Source: Novosphingobium barchaimii LL02
GTDB lineage: Bacteria > Pseudomonadota > Alphaproteobacteria > Sphingomonadales > Sphingomonadaceae
Length of the DNA: 64,000 nucleotides
Assembly (NCBI RefSeq): GCF_001046635.1
Contig: NZ_KQ130454.1
Coordinates: 317,501-381,500 of the forward strand
Reading direction: 5' to 3'
A program made the translations under genes and the position numbers. The notes under the pieces were generated by a model that saw nothing but the letters and a program-made list of their open reading frames with translations, did not search any database and had not been told where the DNA came from. This document shows, in pieces, positions 8,476 to 17,327 of the stretch (position 1 is its first letter; each line of letters begins with the position of its first letter).

Positions 8476-9339
8476 ATGACTGACTGGACCCCCTTCACCG
8501 CCCGCGCCAGCGACTGGTTCCGATCCCTGCGGGATGCAATCTGCGCGGAATTCGAAGCGATCGAGCGCGAGGCCGGGTCTGACGCCTCGTTCGAATATAC
8601 CCCGTGGCAGCGCGCCGCGCTCGAAGGCGAGGACGCGGAAACCGGCGGCGGCACGCGCGGCCTGATGAAGGGCCGCGTGTTCGAGAAGGTGGGCGTCAAC
8701 ATCTCCGCCGTGTCGGGCGGGCTGGCGAAGGACTTCGCCGCGACCATCAACGGCGCCTCGGCGCAGCAGAACGCCTTTACCGCCACTGGCATCAGCCTGG
8801 TCGCGCACATGGCCAACCCGCATACGCCGGCCGTACACATGAACACGCGGTTCCTGACCACCACCAAGGCATGGTTCGGCGGCGGCGCCGATCTCAACCC
8901 GCCGCTGCCCTATGACGAGGACACGGCCGAGTTCCACGCCGCCTTCAAGGCCGCCTGCGACGCCCACGGCGAGGGTTATTACGACCGCTACAAGGCCTGG
9001 GCGGACGAATATTTCTACATCCCTCACCGCAAGGTCCACCGCGGCGTCGGCGGGATCTTCTACGACCACCTCGAATGCGCAGACGAAGCCGCATGGGAGG
9101 CCAACTTCGCCTTCACCCGCGCGGTGGGCGAGGCGTTTCTGGCCGTGTTCCCCAAGCTGGTACGCCGCCGCATGGGCATGGATTTCACCCCTGCCGACAA
9201 GGCGCAGCAGCTTGAATGGCGGGGGCGCTATGCGGAATTCAACCTCGTCTATGATCGGGGCACGCTGTTCGGCCTGAAGACGGGCGGCAACATCGACGCG
9301 ATCCTCATGAGCCTGCCGCCCGAGGCGACCTGGAGCTGA
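8476..9339 (+). CDS. hemF: Oxygen-dependent coproporphyrinogen III oxidase
   Basis: Cytoplasmic haem-biosynthesis enzyme that oxidatively decarboxylates coproporphyrinogen III to protoporphyrinogen IX using O2. 287 residues, the usual family size. Seen: the conserved VHMNTRF and WFGGGADLNP blocks, and the YYDRYKAWADEYF and HRKVHRGVGGIFYD segments. GAGGACC precedes the ATG. Followed after 55 nt by an MFS transporter gene on the same strand, possibly cotranscribed although the functions are not obviously linked. Confidence 0.95.
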   Translation: MTDWTPFTARASDWFRSLRDAICAEFEAIEREAGSDASFEYTPWQRAALEGEDAETGGGTRGLMKGRVFEKVGVNISAVSGGLAKDFAATINGASAQQNAFTATGISLVAHMANPHTPAVHMNTRFLTTTKAWFGGGADLNPPLPYDEDTAEFHAAFKAACDAHGEGYYDRYKAWADEYFYIPHRKVHRGVGGIFYDHLECADEAAWEANFAFTRAVGEAFLAVFPKLVRRRMGMDFTPADKAQQLEWRGRYAEFNLVYDRGTLFGLKTGGNIDAILMSLPPEATWS

Positions 9340-9394
9340 TACCCTCTTCGCCAGCCCGGTTGCCCCCGGCCGGACCCGCCGTTACGCTTGCCCC

Positions 9395-10663
9395 ATGACA
9401 GCCCCGCGCCATCTCGACCGCCGCTCGCTTGCCCTTGCGGCGCTCTCGACCGTGGTGGAGTGGTACGACTTCACCCTGTTCCTCTACCTCGCCACCGTTC
9501 TGTCGCGGGTGTTCTTCGCGGGACACGGCGGCGTGCTGGCGACATTGGCGGGCTTTGCAGTCGCCTATCTCATGCGGCCGGTGGGCGCGATGGTCTTCGG
9601 CCATTTCGGCGACCGGCACGGGCGGCGGGCAACGCTGCTGGCGTCGATGGCGCTGATGACGGTAGCCATGCTGCTCACCGCCATGCTGCCCACCGCCGCG
9701 CAGATCGGGCCTCTTGCGGGGATATTGCTGCTGGCGCTGCGCTGCGTGATGGGCTTTGCGGTGGGGGGAGAATACACCGGCGTCGTCGCCTACCTGCTCG
9801 AAGGCGCGCCGGTGCGCAGGCGCGGGCTGGTGACTTCGCTGGCGGCCGCGACCAGCGAGGTCGGCGCATTGCTGGCGGCGGGGATCGCGGCGCTGACCGT
9901 CACTCTGCTGCCCGCTCCGGCGCTGGACAGCTGGGGCTGGCGTATCCCTTTCCTGTTAGGCGCAGGCCTGGCCGCGACCATCCTCTTCGCCCGCGCCGCC
10001 ATGCACGAATCGCCGGAATTCGAAGCCAGCCGCGATGCCGGAACACTGGCCGAGCGTCCGCTGGGTCATGCTCTGTCCAAACACCGGGCGGGGATATTGC
10101 GCGGCTTCGCGATCTCGGCGCTGGGGTCTATCACCTATTACGTCGGCATCACTTATGTGCCGGTGTACCTGACGTCATCGGGCAGTCTGACTGAGGCGCA
10201 GGCGCTGCAACTGGCAACCGTGGCGGCGCTGGCGGTGATCGTGGTGACGCCGTTCGTCGGCATCGCTTCCGACCGCTGGGGCCGCCGCCCGGTGCTGATC
10301 GCGCTGGCGGTGCTGTGCGCGGGACTGCCCTATGCGCTGTTCCGCCTGCTTGCAGGTGCATCCTCCGGCGAGGCTCTGCTGGGCGCGGTGGTGCTGGCGA
10401 TGCTGGCGGGCGGCGTCAGCGCGGTGGGCGCGGTGGCGACTGCCGAGCAGATGCCTGCCGAGGGCCGCCTCAGCGGCCTCGCGCTGGGCGCCACCACGGC
10501 AACCGCACTGTTCGGCGGCTTGACTCCGTGGCTGGCCCAGGTTTTGACCGAAAGCACCGGCTCACCCGTAGCACCGGGGGTGATGATCGCGGCAGTGGCG
10601 CTCGGCGTACTGCCGGTATTGCTGACCATGCGAGAGACCCGGCCCGGCAAGGACGCAGGGTAG
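9395..10663 (+). CDS. MFS transporter, metabolite:H+ symporter type
   Basis: Inner-membrane secondary transporter of 422 residues with about 12 hydrophobic segments. The loop-2 motif GHFGDRHGRRATL and the repeated-half motif GIASDRWGRRPVL are both present. The N-terminal TVVEWYDFTLFLYLAT is characteristic of the metabolite:H+ symporter (MHS) group that moves small carboxylates or osmolytes such as citrate, ketoglutarate or proline. Its end is 42 nt from the end of the convergent rutA gene. It could serve the rut pathway as a pyrimidine carrier in place of RutG, but sequence type and strand do not support this strongly. Confidence 0.85.
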   Translation: MTAPRHLDRRSLALAALSTVVEWYDFTLFLYLATVLSRVFFAGHGGVLATLAGFAVAYLMRPVGAMVFGHFGDRHGRRATLLASMALMTVAMLLTAMLPTAAQIGPLAGILLLALRCVMGFAVGGEYTGVVAYLLEGAPVRRRGLVTSLAAATSEVGALLAAGIAALTVTLLPAPALDSWGWRIPFLLGAGLAATILFARAAMHESPEFEASRDAGTLAERPLGHALSKHRAGILRGFAISALGSITYYVGITYVPVYLTSSGSLTEAQALQLATVAALAVIVVTPFVGIASDRWGRRPVLIALAVLCAGLPYALFRLLAGASSGEALLGAVVLAMLAGGVSAVGAVATAEQMPAEGRLSGLALGATTATALFGGLTPWLAQVLTESTGSPVAPGVMIAAVALGVLPVLLTMRETRPGKDAG

Positions 10664-10705
10664 TGCGTCAGCCTTGATCCCGGCTTCAGGTGATGGGAAC
10701 GGGCG

Positions 10706-11767
10706 CTAGACCGCCCGGCTTTTCATCAGCGGCTGGATGCGGGTGCCGAAATTCTCCACCCCTTCGACGAAATCGTCGAAGGTCAGCAGGACGCCGCCGG
10801 TGCCGGGCACCTCGGCCATCTCGTCAAGCATCTTGGCCACCGTCTCGTAGCTGCCGACCAGGGTGCCCATGTTGATGTTCACCGCGCCTTCGGGGGCGGC
10901 CAGCTGGCGCACGTTGGTGTCGGTGTTGACGGTGTCCTTGGCGCCCTGATCCGCCAGCCACGAGATCGCATCGATATCGACGCCCTCGTTATAGAGCTGC
11001 CATTTCGCCTGCGCCTCGGCGTCGGTTTCGGCGGCGATGATCATGACGAGGACGAACACCTGCACGTCGCGCCCGGTTTCGGCGGTGAACTTCGCCAGGC
11101 GCGCGTTGTTCGAGGCGAAGGCGGTGGGCGTGTTGACGCCCTTGCCGAGGCAGAAGGCATAGTCCGCCCACTTGGCCGAAAATGCCAGGCCCGCATCGGA
11201 AGACCCGGCGCAGATGATCTTCATGTCGCCCTGAGGCACCGGCCGCACAAGGCAGTCGTCCATCTGATAATGCTCGCCCTTGAAGTCCGAGCGGCCGGTT
11301 TCCCACAATTCGCGCAGGATGCGGGCGTATTCGTCCAGCACCTGATAGCGATTGCGGAAATGCTCCTCGCCCGGCCACAGGCCCATCTGGGTGTACTCGG
11401 GCGGCTGCCAGCCGGTGATGAGGTTCAGCCCGAAACGGCCGTGGCTGATGCTGTCGATCGTGTTGCACATGCGCGCCGCGAAGGCGGGCGGGATGATCAG
11501 CGTGGGGCAGGTGGCGTAGATCTTGATCTTCTCGGTCACGGCGGCAAGGCCGGACATCAGCGTGAAGCTCTCCAGCCCATATTCCCAGAACTCGGACTTG
11601 CCGCCGAAACCGCGCAGCTTGATCATCGAGAGCAGGAAATCGAGGCCATACTTCTCGGCGCGCAGAGCGATCTCCTTGTTGAGATCGAAGCTGGGCATGT
11701 ACTGCGGCGAGGTCGTGCTGATCAGCCAGCCGTTGTTGTTGATGGGCACGAAAACGCCGACTTGCAT
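10706..11767 (-). CDS. rutA: Pyrimidine oxygenase RutA
   Basis: Flavin-dependent monooxygenase of the luciferase-like family that opens the uracil ring, giving a ureidoacrylate or peroxy product passed to RutB. 353 residues. Seen: [18 protein letters not shown], the [20 protein letters not shown] segment, and [20 protein letters not shown], all RutA hallmarks. It needs reduced FMN from a reductase (RutF in E. coli), which is not encoded nearby. Last gene of the rutBCDA order on this strand, 3 nt after rutD. Confidence 0.95.
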   Translation of the reverse strand: MQVGVFVPINNNGWLISTTSPQYMPSFDLNKEIALRAEKYGLDFLLSMIKLRGFGGKSEFWEYGLESFTLMSGLAAVTEKIKIYATCPTLIIPPAFAARMCNTIDSISHGRFGLNLITGWQPPEYTQMGLWPGEEHFRNRYQVLDEYARILRELWETGRSDFKGEHYQMDDCLVRPVPQGDMKIICAGSSDAGLAFSAKWADYAFCLGKGVNTPTAFASNNARLAKFTAETGRDVQVFVLVMIIAAETDAEAQAKWQLYNEGVDIDAISWLADQGAKDTVNTDTNVRQLAAPEGAVNINMGTLVGSYETVAKMLDEMAEVPGTGGVLLTFDDFVEGVENFGTRIQPLMKSRAV

Positions 11768-11770
11768 GGA

Positions 11771-12550
11771 TTAACTCCCGAGAAATCCCAGAACGAGGCG
11801 ATTGAAACCGGCCGGATCGGTGACATTGCAGGCATGGCCGCCCCACTCGAACGTGGCGACATCGGCGCCGGGGATCGGCTCCGCCAGATCGAGCGAGGCG
11901 GAATGCGGCACCAGAAAATCGTCGCGCGTGGCGATGACCAGCACGTCCCGCAGCTTCGCCAGCCGCTGCGCCGAAGGGGCATAGGCGCGCACGGCGGCAA
12001 TGCGCTTTTCCATCGTTTCCGCGCCGGGGAAGCTGGCAAGATGGTGGGCGAACTCCGCCTCAAGTTCGGCGTCGTGGCTGGCGATCCAGTCGGGCGGGAA
12101 CAGGAACAGCGGCTGGGCGCGCAGGAAGGCTTCCACCCCTGCCCCGCGCAGGATCGCCAGCCGCGCCTCGAAACAGCGGCGGGTGTGCGGGCTGAGGGTG
12201 TGCCAGCCGTTGACGATAACCAGCCTGTCGATCCGGCCAGACAGCAGCGCCGTCTCGATGCCGATCATGCCGCCCAGCGCGTGACCGATGAAATGCGCGC
12301 GCTCGATACCCAGTGCGTCCATCAGCGCGGTCACGTCCCGCGCCATCGCCTCGATCGAGGTGGTTTCCGGCAAAGCACGGTCGCTGCGCCCGGTGCCGCG
12401 CTGGTCGTACGTGAGGACGCGGTACTTTTCCGAAAGCGCGGCGAGGTTGGGCGCCCAGTATCCGCCGGCACCGCCAAGGCCGCTCGACAGGATCAGCGTG
12501 GGCGCGTCGTCCGGCCCGTGGAATTCGTAGTGGAGGCCGCTGCCCGTCAT
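11771..12550 (-). CDS. rutD: RutD, alpha/beta-hydrolase-fold protein of pyrimidine catabolism
   Basis: Alpha/beta hydrolase fold, 259 residues; proposed to speed aminoacrylate or carbamate hydrolysis in the Rut pathway. The nucleophile elbow reads GHALGGMIG: alanine replaces the usual serine of GxSxG, which as far as I recall is also true of E. coli RutD. YDQRGTGRSD and LSSGLGGAGGYW oxyanion-side motifs are present. Separated from rutC by a 165-nt gap filled by palindromic repeats, unlike the other tight junctions of the operon. Confidence 0.9.
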   Translation of the reverse strand: MTGSGLHYEFHGPDDAPTLILSSGLGGAGGYWAPNLAALSEKYRVLTYDQRGTGRSDRALPETTSIEAMARDVTALMDALGIERAHFIGHALGGMIGIETALLSGRIDRLVIVNGWHTLSPHTRRCFEARLAILRGAGVEAFLRAQPLFLFPPDWIASHDAELEAEFAHHLASFPGAETMEKRIAAVRAYAPSAQRLAKLRDVLVIATRDDFLVPHSASLDLAEPIPGADVATFEWGGHACNVTDPAGFNRLVLGFLGS

Positions 12551-12571
12551 GAGCGGGGCTGCGGTTTGCGC

Positions 12572-12695
12572 CGGGGCTTCGACAAGCTCAGCCTGAGCGG
12601 TGTTCGGAAAGATGTGTCCTTAACTCCGCTCAGCCTGAGCGGGGTTGGGAAAGATGTGTGCTCAACTCCGCTCAGGCTGAGCTTGTCGAAGCCCC
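12572..12695. repeat. Palindromic repeat family A, triple unit
   Basis: A composite of the 28-nt family core that begins GGGGCTTCGACAAGCTCAGC and ends CTGAGCGG. A forward unit (12572-12600), a middle partial unit and an inverted unit (ending 12695) are separated by a repeated spacer containing AAAGATGTGT. The ends can pair over about 20 bp. It sits between rutC and rutD inside the operon, where it could partly terminate transcription or protect the upstream rutB-rutC message. Confidence 0.85.
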
Positions 12696-12715
12696 ACCGG
12701 CAAGGCACAACCGCC

Positions 12716-13099
12716 TCACCCAAGATGCGCGACCGAGGCGATCTCGACCAGGCAGTCCGGCTTCACCAGATCGCATTTGATGCAGTAGCGCGCCGGTTTG
12801 TCGCCGGGGAAGTATTCCGCGTAGACCGCGTTGAAGGCGGCATAATCCGCCATGTCCTTGAGGAAGATGTGGTTCATCGCCACGTCCGCCATGGTGCCGC
12901 CGGCCGCCTCGACCGTGATGCGGATCGCCTCCAGAACATGGCGCGTCTGCGCCGCTGCATCACCGATGTGGAGCACCGCGCCCCCCTCGCCCAGCGCCAG
13001 CATGCCCGATACATAAAGCGTGCCGCCCGCTTTCGCCCCGGCCGAATAGGGCGCTATGGGCGCGGGGAACTGCGGCGGGTTGATGGCTTCGAAGGGCAA
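12716..13099 (-). CDS. rutC: RutC, RidA-family protein of pyrimidine catabolism
   Basis: RidA/YjgF/UK114-fold protein, 127 residues. In the Rut pathway it is proposed to hydrolyse or deaminate the aminoacrylate released by RutB. Seen: [20 protein letters not shown] near the N-terminus and [21 protein letters not shown] at the C-terminus, matching RutC. It starts 4 nt after the rutB stop, so the two are surely cotranscribed. Downstream it meets the repeat block before rutD. Confidence 0.92.
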   Translation of the reverse strand: MPFEAINPPQFPAPIAPYSAGAKAGGTLYVSGMLALGEGGAVLHIGDAAAQTRHVLEAIRITVEAAGGTMADVAMNHIFLKDMADYAAFNAVYAEYFPGDKPARYCIKCDLVKPDCLVEIASVAHLG

Positions 13100-13103
13100 C
13101 GGG

Positions 13104-13835
13104 TTACTCCTTTGGGGGAAGCTGGCTCACGGCGGTCTGGAAATCGGCGACGGTGCTGACCCAGCCGAAGAATTTCTCGACGTTGTAGACGGTGGCCTGC
13201 ATGATGAAGTCCGGGCCCAGATGATGGGTCGCATCTTCCAGCAGCACGCCGAAATATTCGAGGTGGAAACCGTCGCGCAGGGTCGATTCGACGCAGACGT
13301 TGGTGGCGATGCCGGTGAACACCAGCGTGCGAATGCCCCGCGCGCGCAAAACCGCATCGAGCTGCGAATTGAAGAACGCCGAATAGCGCGGCTTGTGGAC
13401 GCGCAGGTCGCCTTGCCTGGGCGTCAGCGCATCGACCAGTTCATAGTCCCAGCCTCCGCGAGCCAGGAACTTGCCGGTCAGTTCGGGCCGCTTGCGCATC
13501 GTCTTGAGCGCGTTGGACTTGTGCCAGTTAGGCGACATCGGCGTGCCCGCCTCGACATAGTCCGGGTCCCACCCGTTCTGCAGGAACACCACGGTCATGC
13601 CCGCCGCCCGCGCGGTATCGAGCACAGCGCCGACGCGGCCGATCACGGCAGCGGCCGGGCCGACATCGAAGCCCGCCTCATCCACGTAGCCGCCTTTGGT
13701 CGCATAGGCGTTCTGCATGTCGACGACGATGACGGCGGTAGTGGCTGGATCGAGCCGGATCGCTTCGGGCCGCGCGGAAAGAACCGCAGAGGGGCCGGAA
13801 GATGCGGGGGCGGGGTCGACGATGGTATCGCTCAC
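13104..13835 (-). CDS. rutB: Ureidoacrylate amidohydrolase RutB
   Basis: Isochorismatase-fold cysteine hydrolase that releases carbamate from ureidoacrylate; 243 residues from the chosen start. The triad is visible: Asp in VVDMQNAY, Lys in HKPRYSAF and Cys in [11 protein letters not shown]. Start chosen as GTG 13835 (VSDTIVDP) because this gives the family length; the open frame continues to 14015 but overlaps the PilZ gene in another frame. First gene of the rut operon here, an order (B-C-D-A) different from E. coli rutABCDEFG. Confidence 0.92.
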   Translation of the reverse strand: MSDTIVDPAPASSGPSAVLSARPEAIRLDPATTAVIVVDMQNAYATKGGYVDEAGFDVGPAAAVIGRVGAVLDTARAAGMTVVFLQNGWDPDYVEAGTPMSPNWHKSNALKTMRKRPELTGKFLARGGWDYELVDALTPRQGDLRVHKPRYSAFFNSQLDAVLRARGIRTLVFTGIATNVCVESTLRDGFHLEYFGVLLEDATHHLGPDFIMQATVYNVEKFFGWVSTVADFQTAVSQLPPKE

Positions 13836-13893
13836 CCGGACACTATTGTGCAGGCGCGAATGGGGGTCAACCCGCCTTGAAGGCGCTAGACTT

Positions 13894-14388
13894 TCAGCAG
13901 GGACGCAGCCCCGACGAAGTGCGCTCCCGGTGCGGGCGCACGCCCAGAAGCCGCTCCAGTGCAGCGGCAAAACCGGCATTGCGCCGCCGATTGGTCGCCT
14001 GCATGAGGCCCACATCCATTCCGCCGAGCAGCTGGATGCCGAACTCCCCGTCGCCCACCCAGCGTACTTCCGCTTTCAGGTCCACCTGGCCGGGCAGCGC
14101 CACGCGCAGCGTATCGCCGCAGTTGGGGAGCAGAGTGCGCGAGGCTATGCACATGCCGCCGGGCGACACGTTGCGCACGATCACGTCCTGCCCGGACCGC
14201 CCTTCGCGCCCGATCACGGCACGGATCAGAGTGCGCACGCGCGGCGATCGGTGGGGCCGCTCGCCTTGGCCATCGGCAGTGCCTTCAGCGGCAGCGACAT
14301 GCGGCGTGCGCAGCGCGGCGGTCTTCAGCCATTCGGCGTCCGTGCCAGCGAAAAGCCCATCGGTGCCTGTTCCATCTGGGTCTGTCAT
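13894..14388 (-). CDS. PilZ-domain protein
   Basis: Predicted cyclic-di-GMP receptor of 164 residues. A PilZ domain spans about residues 48-120: basic patch [11 protein letters not shown], then [11 protein letters not shown] (the N/DxSxxG motif), then [16 protein letters not shown]. The arginine spacing of the first patch is close to but not exactly RxxxR, so ligand binding is likely but unproven. It lies 58 nt upstream of rutB on the same strand and is divergent from rsh. No membrane segment. Confidence 0.82.
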   Translation of the reverse strand: MTDPDGTGTDGLFAGTDAEWLKTAALRTPHVAAAEGTADGQGERPHRSPRVRTLIRAVIGREGRSGQDVIVRNVSPGGMCIASRTLLPNCGDTLRVALPGQVDLKAEVRWVGDGEFGIQLLGGMDVGLMQATNRRRNAGFAAALERLLGVRPHRERTSSGLRPC

Positions 14389-14702
14389 TTCGTTCGTGCG
14401 CCTTTTCGAATTCGCCTTCCGGGTGTGAACCGGGGCAGGTCGATCGCTTCGGACCGGAGGCGCGTCGGCGGGGGGAAGGCGTGGCGGCTCCGGTCCGACG
14501 TCATTTTGCCGCCCGGTGCTTTTTGGATGGTTAACAGCTCACTTCCGTATTTTAACGATGAAATCGATTGAATTTGCTGGGAATGAGAAGCCCTCCCCAC
14601 CGAGAATCGCAAATGTTCGTGATGCGTTTTTCCGTTGCAAAGATTGCAACAGGCCCCTTCCCCCTTGTCGCGCTGCAATAAATCCTGACATGAAAGGATA
14701 GC
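14389..14702. promoter_or_regulatory. Divergent promoter region between PilZ gene and rsh
   Basis: A 314-nt gene-free stretch, markedly AT-richer than its flanks from about 14510. It contains two TTAAC motifs 22 bp apart (14532 and 14554), the doubled palindrome TTGCAA-AGA-TTGCAA at 14635-14649, and an AAAGGA ribosome site just before the rsh ATG. No exact promoter could be assigned, but it must drive rsh rightward and the PilZ gene leftward. Confidence 0.45.
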
Positions 14703-16796
14703 ATGCTGCGCCAGTACGAACTCGTCGAACGCGTCAAGGAATACGCACCGGAGGCCGATGAGGCCCTGCTCAACCGCGCCTATGTCTATACCGTGCAGAA
14801 GCACGGCAGTCAGAAGCGCGCCAGCGGAGACCCCTATTTCAGCCATCCGGTAGAAGTGGCCGGCTTGATGACCGAGCTGAAACTCGATCAGCAGACGATC
14901 ATGACCGCCCTGCTCCATGATACCGTGGAAGACACGCTGGCCACGATCGAGGAGATCGAGAAGCTGTTCGGCCCCGATGTGGCCCGGCTGGTCGACGGCG
15001 TGACCAAGCTCTCCAAGATCGAGGCGATGACCGAGAGCGAGCGCGCGGCCGAAAACCTGCGCAAGTTCCTGCTGGCGATGAGCGAGGACCTGCGCGTCCT
15101 GCTCGTGAAACTGGCCGACCGGCTGCACAACATGCGCACCCTCCACTTCATCAAGAAGCCGGAGAAACGCCAGCGCATCGCCCGCGAAACCATGGATATC
15201 TACGCGCCGCTGGCGGAGCGCGTGGGCATGTACGAATACATGCGCGAGATGCAACTGCTCGCCTTCGAGCAGTTGGAGCCGGAAGGCTACGCTACGATCA
15301 CCGGGCGTCTCGCCCAGATTCGCAGCCAGGAAGGCGGACAGGTCGACGCCATTGCCCTGTCGATCAAGCAGGCGCTGGCCGAAGCCGGCCTCAACGTCGA
15401 GGTTTCCGGCCGCGAAAAGCACCCCTACTCGATCTGGCGCAAGATGGCCGAGCGCCACGTCACCTTCGAGCAGATCACCGACATCATGGCCTTCCGCGTC
15501 CTGACGGATAGCGTGGAAGACACCTACAAGGCGCTGGGCGTCCTCCACCAGGCCTGGCAGATGATCCCGGGCAGGTTCAAGGACTACATCTCCACGCCCA
15601 AGTCCAACGGCTATCAGTCGTTGCACACCGCGCTGATCTTCCAGCGCTCGATGCGCATGGAAGTCCAGATCCGCACCCAGGACATGCACCGCCTCAACGA
15701 ATTCGGCCTCGCCGCGCACTGGGCCTATAAACAGGGCGGCGTGCGGCCTGACGGTCAAGTCGGCTGGCTGCGCGATCTCATCGAGATCGTCGATGCCAGC
15801 CACGATGCCGAAGAACTGCTCGAAAACACGAAGATGGCGATCTACCAGGACCGCATCTTCGCCTTCACTCCCAAGGGTGCGCTGTTCCAGTTGCCCAAGG
15901 GATCCACCACGGTGGACTTCGCCTATGCCGTCCACACCAACCTCGGCAACGCCGCCGTCGGCGCCAAGATCAACGGCCGCCACGTGCCGCTGCGCACCCA
16001 GCTGGCCAACGGCGATGTCGTCGATATCATCAAGAGCCCTAATTCAGAACCACAGCTGCCCTGGCTCGGCTTCGTCGTCACCGGCAAGGCCCGCGCCGCC
16101 ATCCGCCGGGCGGTACGCGCCAAGGAACGCGCCGAAGTCGCCGAGATCGGCTCCAAGCTCTACGACGAGATCGCCGGCCGCCTGCCCCAGCGCATCGGCA
16201 AGAAAGCCCTCTCCGGCGCCATCGAAAGGCTGGACCTGCGCGATGAGGAAGACCTGATGTTCGCCATCGGCTCTGCCCGCTTCACCGACCGGCAGGTGAT
16301 GGAAGCCCTGGTCCCCGGCAGCACCGCCGAACTGCCCGAAGACCCGGAATGGACCCGCGCCGAACGCGCGATCTCGATCCGCGGCCTGACGCCCGGAATG
16401 GGCTTCGAACTGGCCGAATGCTGCCACCCCGTCCCCGGCGACCGCATCGTCGGCCTGCGCCGCCCGGACCACAAGGTGGAAGTGCACACGATCGACTGCA
16501 TGACACTCGCCAGCGGCGTCGATGCAGACTGGCTGGACCTGTCCTGGGGCGAACGTACCACCGGCGCCGTCGGACGCCTGAGACTGGTGCTCTACAACCG
16601 CCCCGGTACGCTGGCCGAAGTGACACAGATTTTCGCCAGCAACCGCGCGAACGTCACCAACCTTCAGATGACCCAGCGCGACGAACCCTTCGGCACATAC
16701 GAAGTGGATCTCGAAGTGTCCGACCTCGCACACCTGACGCGGATTTCCGGGGCTTTGCGGGCTAGTGAGGCCGTTGCCGACGCGGAGCGGATTTAA
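14703..16796 (+). CDS. rsh: Bifunctional (p)ppGpp synthetase/hydrolase
   Basis: RelA/SpoT homologue, 697 residues, controlling the stringent response alarmone. Domains in order: HD hydrolase with HPVEVAG and LLHDTVEDT (the HDxxED motif is intact); synthetase with REKHPYSIWRKM and TPKSNGYQSLHT; TGS domain starting IFAFTPKGALFQLPKGSTTV; and a C-terminal ACT domain (RLVLYNRPGTLAEVTQIF). Both catalytic halves look intact, as expected where a single Rsh serves the cell. The ATG at 14703 has AAAGGA 4 nt upstream. Confidence 0.95.
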   Translation: MLRQYELVERVKEYAPEADEALLNRAYVYTVQKHGSQKRASGDPYFSHPVEVAGLMTELKLDQQTIMTALLHDTVEDTLATIEEIEKLFGPDVARLVDGVTKLSKIEAMTESERAAENLRKFLLAMSEDLRVLLVKLADRLHNMRTLHFIKKPEKRQRIARETMDIYAPLAERVGMYEYMREMQLLAFEQLEPEGYATITGRLAQIRSQEGGQVDAIALSIKQALAEAGLNVEVSGREKHPYSIWRKMAERHVTFEQITDIMAFRVLTDSVEDTYKALGVLHQAWQMIPGRFKDYISTPKSNGYQSLHTALIFQRSMRMEVQIRTQDMHRLNEFGLAAHWAYKQGGVRPDGQVGWLRDLIEIVDASHDAEELLENTKMAIYQDRIFAFTPKGALFQLPKGSTTVDFAYAVHTNLGNAAVGAKINGRHVPLRTQLANGDVVDIIKSPNSEPQLPWLGFVVTGKARAAIRRAVRAKERAEVAEIGSKLYDEIAGRLPQRIGKKALSGAIERLDLRDEEDLMFAIGSARFTDRQVMEALVPGSTAELPEDPEWTRAERAISIRGLTPGMGFELAECCHPVPGDRIVGLRRPDHKVEVHTIDCMTLASGVDADWLDLSWGERTTGAVGRLRLVLYNRPGTLAEVTQIFASNRANVTNLQMTQRDEPFGTYEVDLEVSDLAHLTRISGALRASEAVADAERI

Positions 16797-16819
16797 GGGG
16801 AAGGCGACATTAAAAAGGA

Positions 16820-16995
16820 AGGCCTGGGGCCATCGCCCCAGACCCCTTTACTGTCGTCGTAGTGCGCGCAGTTGCCTTGCGCGCTCCTTGCCGCCGGAGG
16901 CTATGATGTCTCCCGGCTCACCGGGGGCGCCCTATGGAAGCTGCACGCGGAACCTCGACATTCCCGGGGTCTGGGGCGATGACCCCAGGTCTTCC
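16820..16995. repeat. Palindromic repeat family C, composite of two inverted units
   Basis: Two copies of a GC-rich palindrome facing each other. The left one contains CTGGGGCCATCGCCCCAG followed by ACCCCTTTACTG; the right one contains GGGGTCTGGGGCGATGACCC. Between them is a further hairpin, AGTGCGCGCAG with TTGCGCGCT. Further copies are at 37340 and 62027. It fills the gap between the convergent rsh and DUF1905 genes and probably acts as a two-way terminator. Confidence 0.75.
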
Positions 16996-16997
16996 CT

Positions 16998-17327
16998 TCA
17001 AACCTCCAGAAACACTTCCACCTCATCCCCTTCGACAAGGTCTTCCGCCCGGCGCACCGCAGCCTTCACCGGCAGCAGCCATCCTCCGTCCGACTTGCTC
17101 GGGAACACCGAGGTCGCAAAGCCGGTCCCGCCGATGCGCGCCTTGACCTTCAGCGAGCCGAAACCGCGCGACACGCCTTCCAGCTTGCGCATGATCGCGG
17201 TGCCCGAAAGCGCCTCCGCCGCCGCGCCGTCGATGGTGAGGAAGTGCCAGGTTCCGTTGTTCGAGCCGCCCGTCCAGCGCCACAGCGGGCCGGTATGCGT
17301 CAGTTGCTCCGTCATCACCCCGCTCAC
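16998..17327 (-). CDS. DUF1905-domain protein
   Basis: Small protein of 109 residues from GTG 17327, or 105 from ATG 17315. DUF1905 features: WRWTGGSNNGTWHFLTIDG, then GSLKVKARIGGTGFATSVFP and a GGWLLPVKAAVRRAEDL segment ending in a DEVEVFLEV strand. Function of the family is unknown. The GTG start overlaps the cyclophilin stop by GTGA, so it is cotranscribed with that gene. The ATG at 17315 is an equally possible start. Confidence 0.85.
   Translation of the reverse strand: MSGVMTEQLTHTGPLWRWTGGSNNGTWHFLTIDGAAAEALSGTAIMRKLEGVSRGFGSLKVKARIGGTGFATSVFPSKSDGGWLLPVKAAVRRAEDLVEGDEVEVFLEV

Noticed and set aside
12551-12715. Possible small CRISPR array
   Set aside because: Units are inverted as well as direct, spacers are not unique and of unequal size, and no cas genes are nearby. 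It is a palindromic repeat cluster.
11270-13159. A 629-codon plus-strand open frame across the rut genes
   Set aside because: It is the antisense of rutA, rutD and rutC and has Arg/Gly/Ala/His shadow composition and no domain.
14385-15983. A 532-codon minus-strand open frame
   Set aside because: Antisense of rsh; the sense-strand protein has all expected domains.
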